Shown: positions 54,372 through 62,711 of the stretch, in pieces
How the letters are laid out: every line of letters begins with the position of its first letter
How positions within the stretch are numbered: position 1 is the stretch's first letter
Origin: Bradyrhizobium viridifuturi
GTDB lineage: Bacteria > Pseudomonadota > Alphaproteobacteria > Rhizobiales > Xanthobacteraceae
Length of the DNA stretch: 64,000 nt
Assembly: GCF_001238275.1 (NCBI RefSeq)
Contig: NZ_LGTB01000014.1
Location: forward strand, 62,001 to 126,000
Direction: 5' to 3'
Translations under genes and position numbers: made by a program
Notes under the pieces: model-generated
What the model was told of the DNA's origin: nothing
The model's input: the letters and a program-made list of their open reading frames with translations, nothing else
Databases searched by the model: none

Positions 54372-54383
54372 TACGTATACGTA
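54372..54383. promoter_or_regulatory. palindrome upstream of the oxygenase operon, likely MarR operator
   Basis: TACGTATACGTA is a perfect 12-bp palindrome in the divergent gap between marR and the HicB-like/Rieske operon, about 30 bases before the first start codon, where a bound repressor would block transcription. Confidence 0.5.
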
Positions 54384-54415
54384 TCAAATGAAGGCGTCGT
54401 TCAGGGAGGTTGCCG

Positions 54416-54742
54416 TTGGAGCTGCGCGAGCTGCTGTCGATTCCCTATCTGCTTGAGGCCGAGGCGGTCGAAACCGAGCCGGGACATTGGCGGGTTCGTC
54501 TCGCCTATCCGGAGCTGCCGGGATGTACGGCCGAGGCGGCCGTCGTCGAGGACGCGCTCAGGGAGCTCGAGCGGCGTCGCATCGAACTGATCGTCGGCCT
54601 GGTGGAGGAGGGCAGGCAACCTCCCATTCCACGCAAGCCGCTCGCCGCATCCGACCCGCTTTGGACCGCACAGGACCTCGGGCTTTCCGACCGCGTCGCC
54701 GCGCTGCTGGGCAGTGCGGCCGGTCCGACCACCCGCAATTGA
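54416..54742 (+). CDS. small HicB-like protein
   Basis: A 108-residue protein whose first 70 residues have the HicB/DUF1902 partial RNase-H-like pattern: VETEPGHWRVRLAYPELPGC, then TAEAAVVEDALRELERRRIE, then EEGRQPPIPRKPL. It lacks a C-terminal DNA-binding domain, and there is no HicA toxin gene beside it. The start is probably the TTG at 54416, since GGAGG lies seven bases before it; another TTG at 54410 is in frame. It is cotranscribed with and 12 bases upstream of the Rieske oxygenase gene. Confidence 0.6.
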   Translation: MELRELLSIPYLLEAEAVETEPGHWRVRLAYPELPGCTAEAAVVEDALRELERRRIELIVGLVEEGRQPPIPRKPLAASDPLWTAQDLGLSDRVAALLGSAAGPTTRN

Positions 54743-54754
54743 AGGAGGCAAACC

Positions 54755-56074
54755 ATGCTCTCGCGTGAAGACAATGAACGCCTGGTGAGGGTCGGCAAGG
54801 GCACCCCGCTCGGCGATCTGTTTCGGCTTTACTGGATTCCGTTCCTGCCGTCGGCTGATCTCGCCAAGGACGGGCAACCGAAGCGGATCCGTTTGCTTGG
54901 CGAGGATCTGGTCGCGTTCCGCGACACCGAGGGCCGCGTCGGGTTGGTCGACCAGGCCTGCCCGCATCGCGGCGCGCCGCTGATCTTCGCACGAAACGAG
55001 GATTGCGGGCTGCGTTGCGTCTATCACGGCTGGAAATTCGACGTCACCGGCGCGGTGACGGACATGCCGGCGGAGCCGGTGCGAAGCCGCCTCAAGGAGC
55101 GGGTACGGATCAAGGCCTATCCCTGCAAGGAGCGCAACGGGATGATCTGGACCTATATGGGTCCCGACCAGGCCGAGCTTCCGCCGTTGCCGAACCTCGA
55201 ATGGAATCTGGTGCCGGCCGAGCAGGTGCACATCTCGGTGCGCGTCCAGGAGTGCAACTGGCTGCAGGCGGTCGAGGGCGAGATCGACTCCGCCCACGCA
55301 CCGCTGCTGCATGGCCGGCTCGACGCCCAGGGCACGACCAGCGCCTGGATTCAGAAGCGCGATCTGCGGCCGACCTTCGAATGCATCAAGCGGGATTTCG
55401 GCATGAGCATTGCCGCGCGGCGCAATTACGACGCCAACACGCTGTACTGGCGCGTCAACCAGTTCCTGCTGCCGTTCTACACGCTGGTGCCGCCGCTCTC
55501 GCCGTTCCCGGATCTGAGCGGGCATGCCTGGGTGCCGATCGACGACGAGAACACGCTCTGCATCATGTTCTCCTATCATCCGTCGGAACCGCTGCTGGAG
55601 AAAACCCGGCAGGTGTTCGCGGAGGGCCACAAGGGCCGCGAGAGCGGTCATGCCAGCCGCCATGCGCTGGTGCAGCACCCGGTGACGGTGCCGTATGCCG
55701 GCTACTGGACCAGATACAATCCGCAGAACGGTTTCCAGTTCGACTACGAGGCGCAGCGGACCACCTGGTTCTCGGGCCTGCCGGGTCTCTGGGTGCAGGA
55801 CGGCGCCTGCCAGAGTGGCGTGTCGCCGATCTTCGACCGCACCAAGGAGACGCTCTGCTCGAGCGATACCGGCATCGCGATGACGCGGCGCTTCATTCTG
55901 GAGGCGCTCGGCGCCTATCGCGAGCACGCGATCAAGCCCAAGGGGGTCTCGGACCCCGACGTGTTCATGGTGCGGGCGGTGTCGCTGCGGTTGCCGCCGG
56001 AGGATTCCTGGGTCGATGTCGGCGCGCCGTTCATGCGGGCGAAGCTCGGCGCCGATTTCGGGTACGAGCTGTGA
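54755..56074 (+). CDS. Rieske oxygenase, phthalate-dioxygenase-like alpha subunit
   Basis: The 439-residue protein has Rieske [2Fe-2S] ligands Cys69, His71, Cys88 and His91 (CPHRG...CVYHGW), and mononuclear iron ligands in EGEIDSAHAPLLHG (His181, His186, with Asp178 as bridge). Members of this single-component-alpha class hydroxylate or demethylate aromatic acids, ethers or steroids. The reductase gene follows directly (GTGA overlap). Substrate unknown. Confidence 0.9.
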   Translation: MLSREDNERLVRVGKGTPLGDLFRLYWIPFLPSADLAKDGQPKRIRLLGEDLVAFRDTEGRVGLVDQACPHRGAPLIFARNEDCGLRCVYHGWKFDVTGAVTDMPAEPVRSRLKERVRIKAYPCKERNGMIWTYMGPDQAELPPLPNLEWNLVPAEQVHISVRVQECNWLQAVEGEIDSAHAPLLHGRLDAQGTTSAWIQKRDLRPTFECIKRDFGMSIAARRNYDANTLYWRVNQFLLPFYTLVPPLSPFPDLSGHAWVPIDDENTLCIMFSYHPSEPLLEKTRQVFAEGHKGRESGHASRHALVQHPVTVPYAGYWTRYNPQNGFQFDYEAQRTTWFSGLPGLWVQDGACQSGVSPIFDRTKETLCSSDTGIAMTRRFILEALGAYREHAIKPKGVSDPDVFMVRAVSLRLPPEDSWVDVGAPFMRAKLGADFGYEL

Positions 56075-57042
56075 GCGCATCCGGCCATATGGCCGACACG
56101 CAGCAGGTGCTGGTCAAGCGCATCGGCTACGAGGCCGAGCGGATCCACTCCTATGAGCTGATCGCGCCGACCGGCAGCGAACTGGCCCCGTTCACGGCCG
56201 GCGGCCATATCGACCTGCATCTGCCGAACGGCATGATCCGCAGCTACTCGCTGGTCAACGATCAGCGCGAGCGGCATCGCTATGTCATCGCGGTGAACAG
56301 GGATGCCGAGAGCCGTGGCGGCTCCAGCTTCGTTCACGACACCGTCAGGGTCGGGGAGATCATGACGATTTCCCCGCCGCGCAACAACTTCGCGCTTTGC
56401 GAACAGGCCGAACATTCGATCCTGATCGCGGGGGGCATCGGCATCACGCCATTGCTGTCGATGATCCGGCGCCTGGAGGCGCTCGGCCGCCGCTGGGACC
56501 TGCACTACGCCGCGCGGACGCGTGCCGCCGCCGCATTTCTCGACGAGCTCGGCGCGTTCCGATCCGATGCCCGCCTGCACGTCGATTTCGACGACGAGCG
56601 AGCCGGACGGGTGTTCGATCTCGCGGCCATCGTCGGAACCGCACCGGCACATGCGCATCTCTATTGTTGCGGGCCGGTGCCGATGCTCGCGGCATTCGAG
56701 GCGGCGACCGCCGATCGTCCGGCCGATCGCGTGCATGTCGAGTACTTCAAGGCGCGGGAAGCGCCGGCCACCGAGGGTGGCTTCGAGGTCAGGCTCGCGC
56801 GGAGCAACCGCACGATCGCGGTCGAGGCCGGCAAAACCATTCTCGACGCGCTTCTGGATGCCGGCATCGCCGCGAACTACGCCTGTACCGAAGGGGTCTG
56901 CGGCACCTGCGAGACGCGCGTGCTCGAAGGCATACCGGATCATCGCGATCAGTTCCTGAGCGAGGAAGAGCAGGCGGCGAACAGGAGCGTGATGATCTGC
57001 TGCTCGGGCGCCAAGTCCCGCACGCTCGTGCTCGATCTCTGA
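56071..57042 (+). CDS. phthalate-dioxygenase-reductase type oxidoreductase
   Basis: Electron donor to the Rieske oxygenase. The 323 residues hold flavin-binding RSYSLVND near 70, NAD-binding AGGIGITPLLSMIRR near 125, and a C-terminal plant-type [2Fe-2S] ferredoxin domain with CTEGVCGTC and a last Cys in MICCS. The GTG at 56071 overlaps the oxygenase stop and is my choice for coupling; the ATG at 56089 is an alternative. Confidence 0.9.
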   Translation: MSASGHMADTQQVLVKRIGYEAERIHSYELIAPTGSELAPFTAGGHIDLHLPNGMIRSYSLVNDQRERHRYVIAVNRDAESRGGSSFVHDTVRVGEIMTISPPRNNFALCEQAEHSILIAGGIGITPLLSMIRRLEALGRRWDLHYAARTRAAAAFLDELGAFRSDARLHVDFDDERAGRVFDLAAIVGTAPAHAHLYCCGPVPMLAAFEAATADRPADRVHVEYFKAREAPATEGGFEVRLARSNRTIAVEAGKTILDALLDAGIAANYACTEGVCGTCETRVLEGIPDHRDQFLSEEEQAANRSVMICCSGAKSRTLVLDL

Positions 57043-57071
57043 GAACAACAACACAAGATGGGTGGAAACAA

Positions 57072-58295
57072 GTGAAGTATCTATCTCGCATTCTCGCGCT
57101 GTCGTTGCTGGCTGTTTGCGCCGGCTCGCCGGCACCGGCGGACGCCGCGCGCGCCCTGAAGATCGGCGTGCTCAACGACGCGTCCGGCCCTTATTCGGAC
57201 AATGCCGGCGAAGGTTCGGTGACGGCGGCCAAGATGGCGGCCGAGGATTTCATGCGGCTGCACCCCGATTTCAAGGTCGAGATCGTATCGGCCGACCACC
57301 AGAACAAGGCGGACGTCGGCGCCGCAATCGCGCGGCGCTGGATCGACCAGGAGAAGGTCGATGCGGTCGCCGACGTGCCGAACTCGGCCGTCGGGCTCGC
57401 CGTCAACGAGGTCGTGCGCGGCACCAAGGCGGCGCTGATCGCATCGAGCGCGGCGTCCTCGGATCTGACCGGGAAATACTGCTCGCCCAACACGATCCAG
57501 TGGACCTTCGATACCTGGGCGGCGTCGCACACGATCGGCGCCTATCTGGTGCGGCACGGCGGCAAGAAATGGTATTTCATCGCCACCGACAATGCGCTCG
57601 GCAAATCGATGGTGCGCGACGGGACGGCGGTGATCGGCGCCGGCGGCGGCACCGTTCTCGGATCGGTCAATGTGCCGATCAACAACGCGGACTATGCGTC
57701 GTTCATCCTGCAGGCCGACGGCTCGGGCGCCGACGTGATTGCCTTCGCGACCGCCGGCGGCGACACCGTCAGCCTGATCAAGCAGTCCGCAGAGTTCGGG
57801 CTGAAGCAGAGCGGGCGGACCTTCGCGGCGCTGCTGACCACCACCAATGACATCGAGTCGAGCGGGCTCGCGGTCGGCGAGGGGCTGATCATCACCCAGC
57901 CGTTCTACTGGGACCTCAACGATGCCAGCCGTGCCTGGTCGGCCAGGTTCAGCGAGCGGCAGCACGGGCAGTCGCCGACGGCATTTCATGCCGGCGTCTA
58001 TTCCTCGGTGCTGGCCTATCTGAATGCGGCGCAGGCCGCCGGAACCAATGATGCGCAGGCGGTGATCCGCAAGCTGAAGGAGAACCCGATCGATGACGCC
58101 TTGTTCGGGCCGGTCGCGGTGCGCGCGGACGGCCGCGCCATCCACAACATGTACATCTTCAAGGCGAAGAGCCCGAATGCGTCGAAGAGCAAATGGGATC
58201 TGCTCGAGCAGGTCGGCGTGCTCACGGGCCCGGAGGCGTTCCGGCCGCTCGATCAGGGCGGTTGCTCGCTTGTCGCGCCTCCGGCCGGCAATTGA
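57072..58295 (+). CDS. ABC substrate-binding protein (branched-chain amino acid type)
   Basis: Periplasmic protein of 407 residues with a Sec leader (MKYLSRILALSLLAVCAGSP) and text IGVLNDASGPYSDNAGEGSV, NSAVGLAVNEVVRGTKAALI and ADVIAFATAGGDTVSLIKQS, the class often paired with aromatic-acid catabolism. Start is a GTG at 57072; the nearest ATG (57057) meets a stop after five codons. No permease or ATPase genes lie beside it. Confidence 0.85.
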   Translation: MKYLSRILALSLLAVCAGSPAPADAARALKIGVLNDASGPYSDNAGEGSVTAAKMAAEDFMRLHPDFKVEIVSADHQNKADVGAAIARRWIDQEKVDAVADVPNSAVGLAVNEVVRGTKAALIASSAASSDLTGKYCSPNTIQWTFDTWAASHTIGAYLVRHGGKKWYFIATDNALGKSMVRDGTAVIGAGGGTVLGSVNVPINNADYASFILQADGSGADVIAFATAGGDTVSLIKQSAEFGLKQSGRTFAALLTTTNDIESSGLAVGEGLIITQPFYWDLNDASRAWSARFSERQHGQSPTAFHAGVYSSVLAYLNAAQAAGTNDAQAVIRKLKENPIDDALFGPVAVRADGRAIHNMYIFKAKSPNASKSKWDLLEQVGVLTGPEAFRPLDQGGCSLVAPPAGN

Positions 58296-58340
58296 AGACG
58301 ATGGTCGTGAACCCCGATCAACCTTTCTCAAGAATTATGG

Positions 58341-59645
58341 ATGTCTCGCATGCTGGACCAGCTTGAAGCCGAATTCCCCGAGCACACGCCTCGTCCGGCC
58401 GGCGCGCCGAGGGCGCTCGAGGGAATCCGGGTGGTCGATTTCTCGCACTTCATCGCGGGTCCGTTCGCGACCATGATCCTGGCCGACATGGGCGCCGAGG
58501 TGATCAAGGTCGAAGCGCCTGGCCGGGGCGACGATCTGCGCCGGTATCCTCCGGTGCATCCGGACCTCAGGCACGGTGCTCCGTTCCTGTGGACCAACCG
58601 CAACAAGCGCAGCGTCGCTCTCGACCTCAAATCCGCTGAGGGCTTGCAGGTCGCGCGTGAGCTGATCGCGACCGCCGACGTCGTCGTCGAGAACTTTTCG
58701 GCAAGCGTGATGGCGCGGCTCGGGCTCGACTACGAGAGCTGCCGCAAGATCAAGCCCGAGATTGTCTATTGCTCGGTGTCGGCCTACGGCCGTGACGGGG
58801 CGTTTGCCGACAGGCTCGGCTTCGATCCGATCGCGCAGGTCGAGAGCGGCTTCGTCTCGATGAACGGCTACGCCGACCGCGAGGGCGTGCGGGCCTTGTC
58901 GCCGGTGATGGATATCAGCACCGCGATGATGGCGAGCAATGCGATCCTGGGCGCGCTGCTGGCGCGCGAGCGCAGTGGCCTCGGTCAGGCCATCGAAGTA
59001 TCATTGTTCGAGAATGCCGTCCTGATGACCGGGTATGCGACCATGCAGTCGCTTTTCAACACTGCCGATCCAAAGCGGAGCGGCAATACCAGTCCCGACA
59101 CCTGCCCGTCGGGCGTGTTCCTGGCCAGCGATTGCTCGTTCTACATCAACTGCGGCAACGACAAGATCTTCCAGCGCTTGATGGCGCAGGTGCTCGAGCG
59201 GGAGGATCTCGCGGCGGCCGAGATCTACACGACGGGTCCTGATCGGATCCGCCGCCGCGAGGAGCTGTTCGCGATCCTCGGTGAGGCGTTTACCCGGCAG
59301 CCGTGGTCGCACTGGCAGTCACGGATGCGGGCAGCCGGCGTACCCTGCGGACAGGTGCGCAGTGTCGGCGAGGCGATCCGCTCGCCGGAGGCGCGGGAAC
59401 GCGGGATCGTCACGAGGATTCCGCACGAGACGATCGGTTGGGTGCCGAATGTGAACCTGCCGATCCGCTATTCGCGGACGCCGATCGTCGATCCCGTCGC
59501 GGCGCCGGCCGTCGGCCAGCATACCGAGAGCGTGCTGCGCGAACTGCTCGGCTATGACGACGCGCGCATTGCGCAACTCGCTGGAGGCGGAGCTTTCGGT
59601 GGCCAGCCGTCGCGAGAGGCGGTCAAGGAGGATACCAAACCGTGA
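58341..59645 (+). CDS. CaiB/BaiF type III CoA-transferase (second)
   Basis: A 434-residue relative of the transferase at 52529: GIRVVDFSHFIAGPFATMIL, ADMGAEVIKVEAPGRGDDLR, NRNKRSVALDLKSAEGLQVA. Where the other protein has Asp (ALMDCML) this one has Glu (SLFENAVL). Longer N terminus of about 25 residues. Its stop overlaps the start of the thiolase-like gene (GTGA), placing CoA transfer next to chain cleavage. Confidence 0.88.
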   Translation: MSRMLDQLEAEFPEHTPRPAGAPRALEGIRVVDFSHFIAGPFATMILADMGAEVIKVEAPGRGDDLRRYPPVHPDLRHGAPFLWTNRNKRSVALDLKSAEGLQVARELIATADVVVENFSASVMARLGLDYESCRKIKPEIVYCSVSAYGRDGAFADRLGFDPIAQVESGFVSMNGYADREGVRALSPVMDISTAMMASNAILGALLARERSGLGQAIEVSLFENAVLMTGYATMQSLFNTADPKRSGNTSPDTCPSGVFLASDCSFYINCGNDKIFQRLMAQVLEREDLAAAEIYTTGPDRIRRREELFAILGEAFTRQPWSHWQSRMRAAGVPCGQVRSVGEAIRSPEARERGIVTRIPHETIGWVPNVNLPIRYSRTPIVDPVAAPAVGQHTESVLRELLGYDDARIAQLAGGGAFGGQPSREAVKEDTKP

Positions 59646-60838
59646 CGGCGCGCGCGCGAGACGAGCGGACGCTGCGCGGCCGGGTCGCGGTCGTCGGGAT
59701 CGGTGAGACCGACTATTGTCGTCATGGCGCGTCTCCCGATCCGGAATTCAAGCTGGCGCTGAAAGCCATTCTGGCGGCGTGCGCGGATGCCGGGCTCGAT
59801 CCCCGCGACATCGACGGGTTTTCCTCCTACAGCGACGATCGCAGCGAGGCGTCGCGGCTGGCCGCGGCGCTGGGCACGCGCCAACTGCGTACGGCGACGA
59901 TGCAATGGGGTGGCGGCGGCGGCGGGTGCTGTGCGGCGGTTGCCAATGCGGCGGCCTCGATCGTCGCGGGCCTTGCCGATTGTGTCGTGGTGTTCCGCTC
60001 GCTGGCGCAGGGCCAGTATGGGCGGTTCGGGCAGGCGGCCGGCATCCACACCGTTTCGGGCGAACGATCCTATTTGATGCCTTACGGCGTGCTGGCACCG
60101 CCGCAGCGGTTTGCGATGCGGGTGCAGCGCTACATGTACGAGCACGGCGTTCGGCAGGAGGCCTTGCGTGCGATTGCGCTCGCCTCCTACCACCACGCCC
60201 AGGCCAATCCGCGCGCGGTGATGTACGGCAAGCCGCTGGAGCCCGAGAAGTACGACGCCTCGCGCTGGATCGTGGAGCCTTTTCATCTGTTCGATTGCTG
60301 CATGGAAAACGACGGCGCCGCAGCCTTGCTGCTGGTTCCGGCGGAGCGTGCCGGCGACTTCCGGCACAAGGGCGCCTATGTGCTCGGCGCGGCCTCCGGG
60401 TCCGGACATCGCGCGGCGGCGACGGCGCACAATGCGCCGCTCTACGCCACCGCGAGCTTCGAGACCGTCGCGCCCGATCTTTATCGCATGGCCGGGGTAG
60501 GGCCGTCAGATGTCGGCGTGGTGCAGGCGTATGAGAATTTCACCGGCGGCGTCGTGATGGCGCTGGCGGAGCACGGCTTCTTCAAGCCGGAGGAGGCCAA
60601 CGAGTTCCTGACCTTCGACAACCTGATCGCGCCGTCCGGGAAACTGCCGCTCAACACCAGCGGCGGCAACCTCGCCGAATGCTACATGCACGGCTTCGAG
60701 CTCGTCCTCGAGGCGGTTCGCCAGGTGCGCGGCACGTCGACCAGCCAGGCCCGGCGCAGCGACGTCGCGTTGGTCATCGGAGGTCCGATGGTCTCTCCCG
60801 CGAGCAATCTCATTCTGGGTTCGGAGGCCACCCTATGA
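59642..60838 (+). CDS. thiolase-fold protein (SCP-x/Ltp2-like), nucleophile Cys absent
   Basis: A 398-residue thiolase-fold protein: VAVVGIGETDYCRHG, DPRDIDGFSSYSDD, HAQANPRAVMYGKPL, YENFTGGVVMALAEHGF and TSGGNLAECYMHGF. In the segment that normally carries the catalytic Cys (C-S-S-G-L in thiolases) it reads GGGGGGCCAAVANAA, which puts Gly at the nucleophile position. Such proteins with a DUF35 partner include Ltp2, the steroid side-chain aldolase. The start is a GTG overlapping the CoA-transferase stop. Confidence 0.85.
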   Translation: MTARARDERTLRGRVAVVGIGETDYCRHGASPDPEFKLALKAILAACADAGLDPRDIDGFSSYSDDRSEASRLAAALGTRQLRTATMQWGGGGGGCCAAVANAAASIVAGLADCVVVFRSLAQGQYGRFGQAAGIHTVSGERSYLMPYGVLAPPQRFAMRVQRYMYEHGVRQEALRAIALASYHHAQANPRAVMYGKPLEPEKYDASRWIVEPFHLFDCCMENDGAAALLLVPAERAGDFRHKGAYVLGAASGSGHRAAATAHNAPLYATASFETVAPDLYRMAGVGPSDVGVVQAYENFTGGVVMALAEHGFFKPEEANEFLTFDNLIAPSGKLPLNTSGGNLAECYMHGFELVLEAVRQVRGTSTSQARRSDVALVIGGPMVSPASNLILGSEATL

Positions 60839-61284
60839 GCAACCCGAGCGCGCGCTATCTCCCGGCAGGTCTGCCGATCCCGGTTGCAGAACCGGACGGC
60901 CTGTCTGCGCCTTACTGGGAGGGATTGCGTCAAGGCAAGCTGTTGGTGCAACGCTGCGGCCGCTGCAACACATGGCAGTTCGGACCCGAGTGGCTATGCC
61001 ATCGCTGCCACGCCTTCGATCCCGCCTGGATCGAAGTCGAGCCGCGCGGCAAGATCTTCAGCTGGGAACGTGCGTGGCATCCGTCGCATGCGGCGCTCAG
61101 AGGCCATGGACCCTACATCGCGGTGCTTGTCGAACTGCCGCATGCCGGCGGCGTTCGCATGGTCGGCAATCTGCTCGGCACTCCCGATCAGACGGTTGCA
61201 ATCGGCGCCGATGTCGAAGGTGTGTTCGAGCATCACCCGGAGCAGGATCCGCCTTACTCCTTGCTGCAATGGCGGCGGCTGTAG
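60835..61284 (+). CDS. DUF35 zinc-ribbon/OB-fold partner of the thiolase-like protein
   Basis: Protein of 149 residues with the rubredoxin-like zinc site CGRCNTWQFGPEWLCHRC and an OB-fold C-terminal part (GKIFSWERAWHPSHAAL). DUF35 proteins form complexes with the preceding thiolase-type protein and are required for its activity in Ltp2-like aldolases. The start overlaps the thiolase stop (ATGA). Confidence 0.9.
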   Translation: MSNPSARYLPAGLPIPVAEPDGLSAPYWEGLRQGKLLVQRCGRCNTWQFGPEWLCHRCHAFDPAWIEVEPRGKIFSWERAWHPSHAALRGHGPYIAVLVELPHAGGVRMVGNLLGTPDQTVAIGADVEGVFEHHPEQDPPYSLLQWRRL

Positions 61285-61457
61285 GTTTCCCCGGAGTTAC
61301 TATCCTGTTGCGCCCGATACGGGCAATCGATCGCGCGTCTACCGGAGATAGCTGGTCCAAGGACCGCTGCACCTGTGATCTGTCGCCGGTGACATCCGGT
61401 TTGCCTGCTTTCGCGTCAGCGTCGCTGACAGGATGAGCTGCGAGGGTCCTTGTCTCG

Positions 61458-61473
61458 CGGCAGATGACATGCA
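61458..61473 (+). promoter_or_regulatory. weak candidate sigma-54 promoter
   Basis: CGGCAGATGACATGCA has the GG-N10-GC spacing of a -24/-12 promoter, and the matches extend to GGCA and TGCA. It lies about 85 bases before the amiC start. No enhancer-binding protein gene is in the window, so this is only a candidate. The rest of 61285-61556 holds no gene that I can support. Confidence 0.25.
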
Positions 61474-61556
61474 ATCTTCCGCTCCCGGCAATGCTGTTCG
61501 AGAGCAACAAGAACAATAATCCCTCTCGTCCCTCCAATTCTGTCGAGGGCCTGATC

Positions 61557-62711
61557 ATGTCGAATCCTACCCAAGCGACCTCCGCCCCGTGGCGGATAGG
61601 AGTCCTGTTTTCGCGAACCGGCTTCATGTCGGTCATCGAGGAAACCCAATATCAGGGCACGCAGCTTGCGATCGAAGAGGTGAACGAGGCGGGCGGAGTG
61701 TGCGGCCGCGAACTGGTTCCCGTCGCCTACGACCCCGGCTCGGACTCGGCCGCCTATGGCCACTACGCCAAACGGTTGATGGTGGAGGATCAGGTCAGCA
61801 CTATATTCGGCTGCTACACCTCGTCGAGCCGCAAGGCGGTGCTGCCGGTCGTCGAACGGCTGAACGGCCTGCTTTGGTACCCGACGCTCTATGAGGGGTT
61901 CGAGGCGTCGCCGAACGTCATCTACACCGGCGCCTCGCCGAATCAGAACAGCCTCGCGCTGTGCCGCTATCTGATGGATACGTTCGGAACACGATTCTAC
62001 TTCGTGGGTTCGGACTACATCTATCCGCGCGAGTCCAACCGGGTGATGCGCGAGCTGCTGAAGAGCAACGGCGGCTCGGTCGTCGGCGAGCGCTACGTCA
62101 ATGTCTACGCGCGCTGGCAGGACTTCGTCCCGATCATCCAGGACATCAAGCGCGTCAGGCCCGATGTGATCTTCTCGACCGTCGTCGGCGAAGGCACCGT
62201 GTTCCTCTATCAGGCCTATGCCAATGTCGGGCTCGATCCGAAGCAGGTCCCGATCGCCAGCCTGACCACGACGGAAGCCGAAATCGCCGCCATGGGCTTC
62301 GACGTCGGCGAGGGGCACGTCACGGCGGCGTCCTATTTCCAGGGGGTCGAGGGCCGCGCCAACAACGCCTTCGTGCAGCGCTTCAAGAAGCGGTTCGGCG
62401 CCGACATCTCGACCAACATGTGCGCCGAGGCATCCTATTTCCAGCTGCATCTGTTCGCGAAGGCGCTCGAGCAGGTCAATTCGCTCGACACCGAAGTGCT
62501 CCGCTCCATGGTATTCGGCACCAGCTTCGATGCGCCGCAAGGTGCGGTTACCGTCAACCCGATGTCGGGGCATACCGATCTGTGGACCCGGATCGGACGC
62601 GCCAACCGCCAGGGGCAGTTCGATGTCGTCAGCCAGTCAAAAGAGCCGGTGCATGCCGATCCGTTCCTGATCGGATATGGTCGTGCAACGCAAACAGGAA
62701 GCGTCCAATGA
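61557..62711 (+). CDS. amiC: AmiC-like cytoplasmic amide sensor
   Basis: The 384-residue protein has the periplasmic-binding fold of UrtA/AmiC but no signal peptide when started at 61557 (MSNPTQATSAPWRIGVLFSR). Text such as SRTGFMSVIEETQYQGTQLA, CYTSSSRKAVLPVVERLNGL and LWYPTLYEGFEASPNV is typical, and the length equals that of Pseudomonas AmiC. AmiC binds short-chain amides and restrains AmiR in their absence. The ATGA overlap with the next gene, an ANTAR regulator, supports the assignment. Confidence 0.88.
   Translation: MSNPTQATSAPWRIGVLFSRTGFMSVIEETQYQGTQLAIEEVNEAGGVCGRELVPVAYDPGSDSAAYGHYAKRLMVEDQVSTIFGCYTSSSRKAVLPVVERLNGLLWYPTLYEGFEASPNVIYTGASPNQNSLALCRYLMDTFGTRFYFVGSDYIYPRESNRVMRELLKSNGGSVVGERYVNVYARWQDFVPIIQDIKRVRPDVIFSTVVGEGTVFLYQAYANVGLDPKQVPIASLTTTEAEIAAMGFDVGEGHVTAASYFQGVEGRANNAFVQRFKKRFGADISTNMCAEASYFQLHLFAKALEQVNSLDTEVLRSMVFGTSFDAPQGAVTVNPMSGHTDLWTRIGRANRQGQFDVVSQSKEPVHADPFLIGYGRATQTGSVQ

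Noticed and set aside
54416..54742. HicAB toxin-antitoxin module
   Set aside because: No HicA-like frame lies on either side, and the gene is within a catabolic operon.
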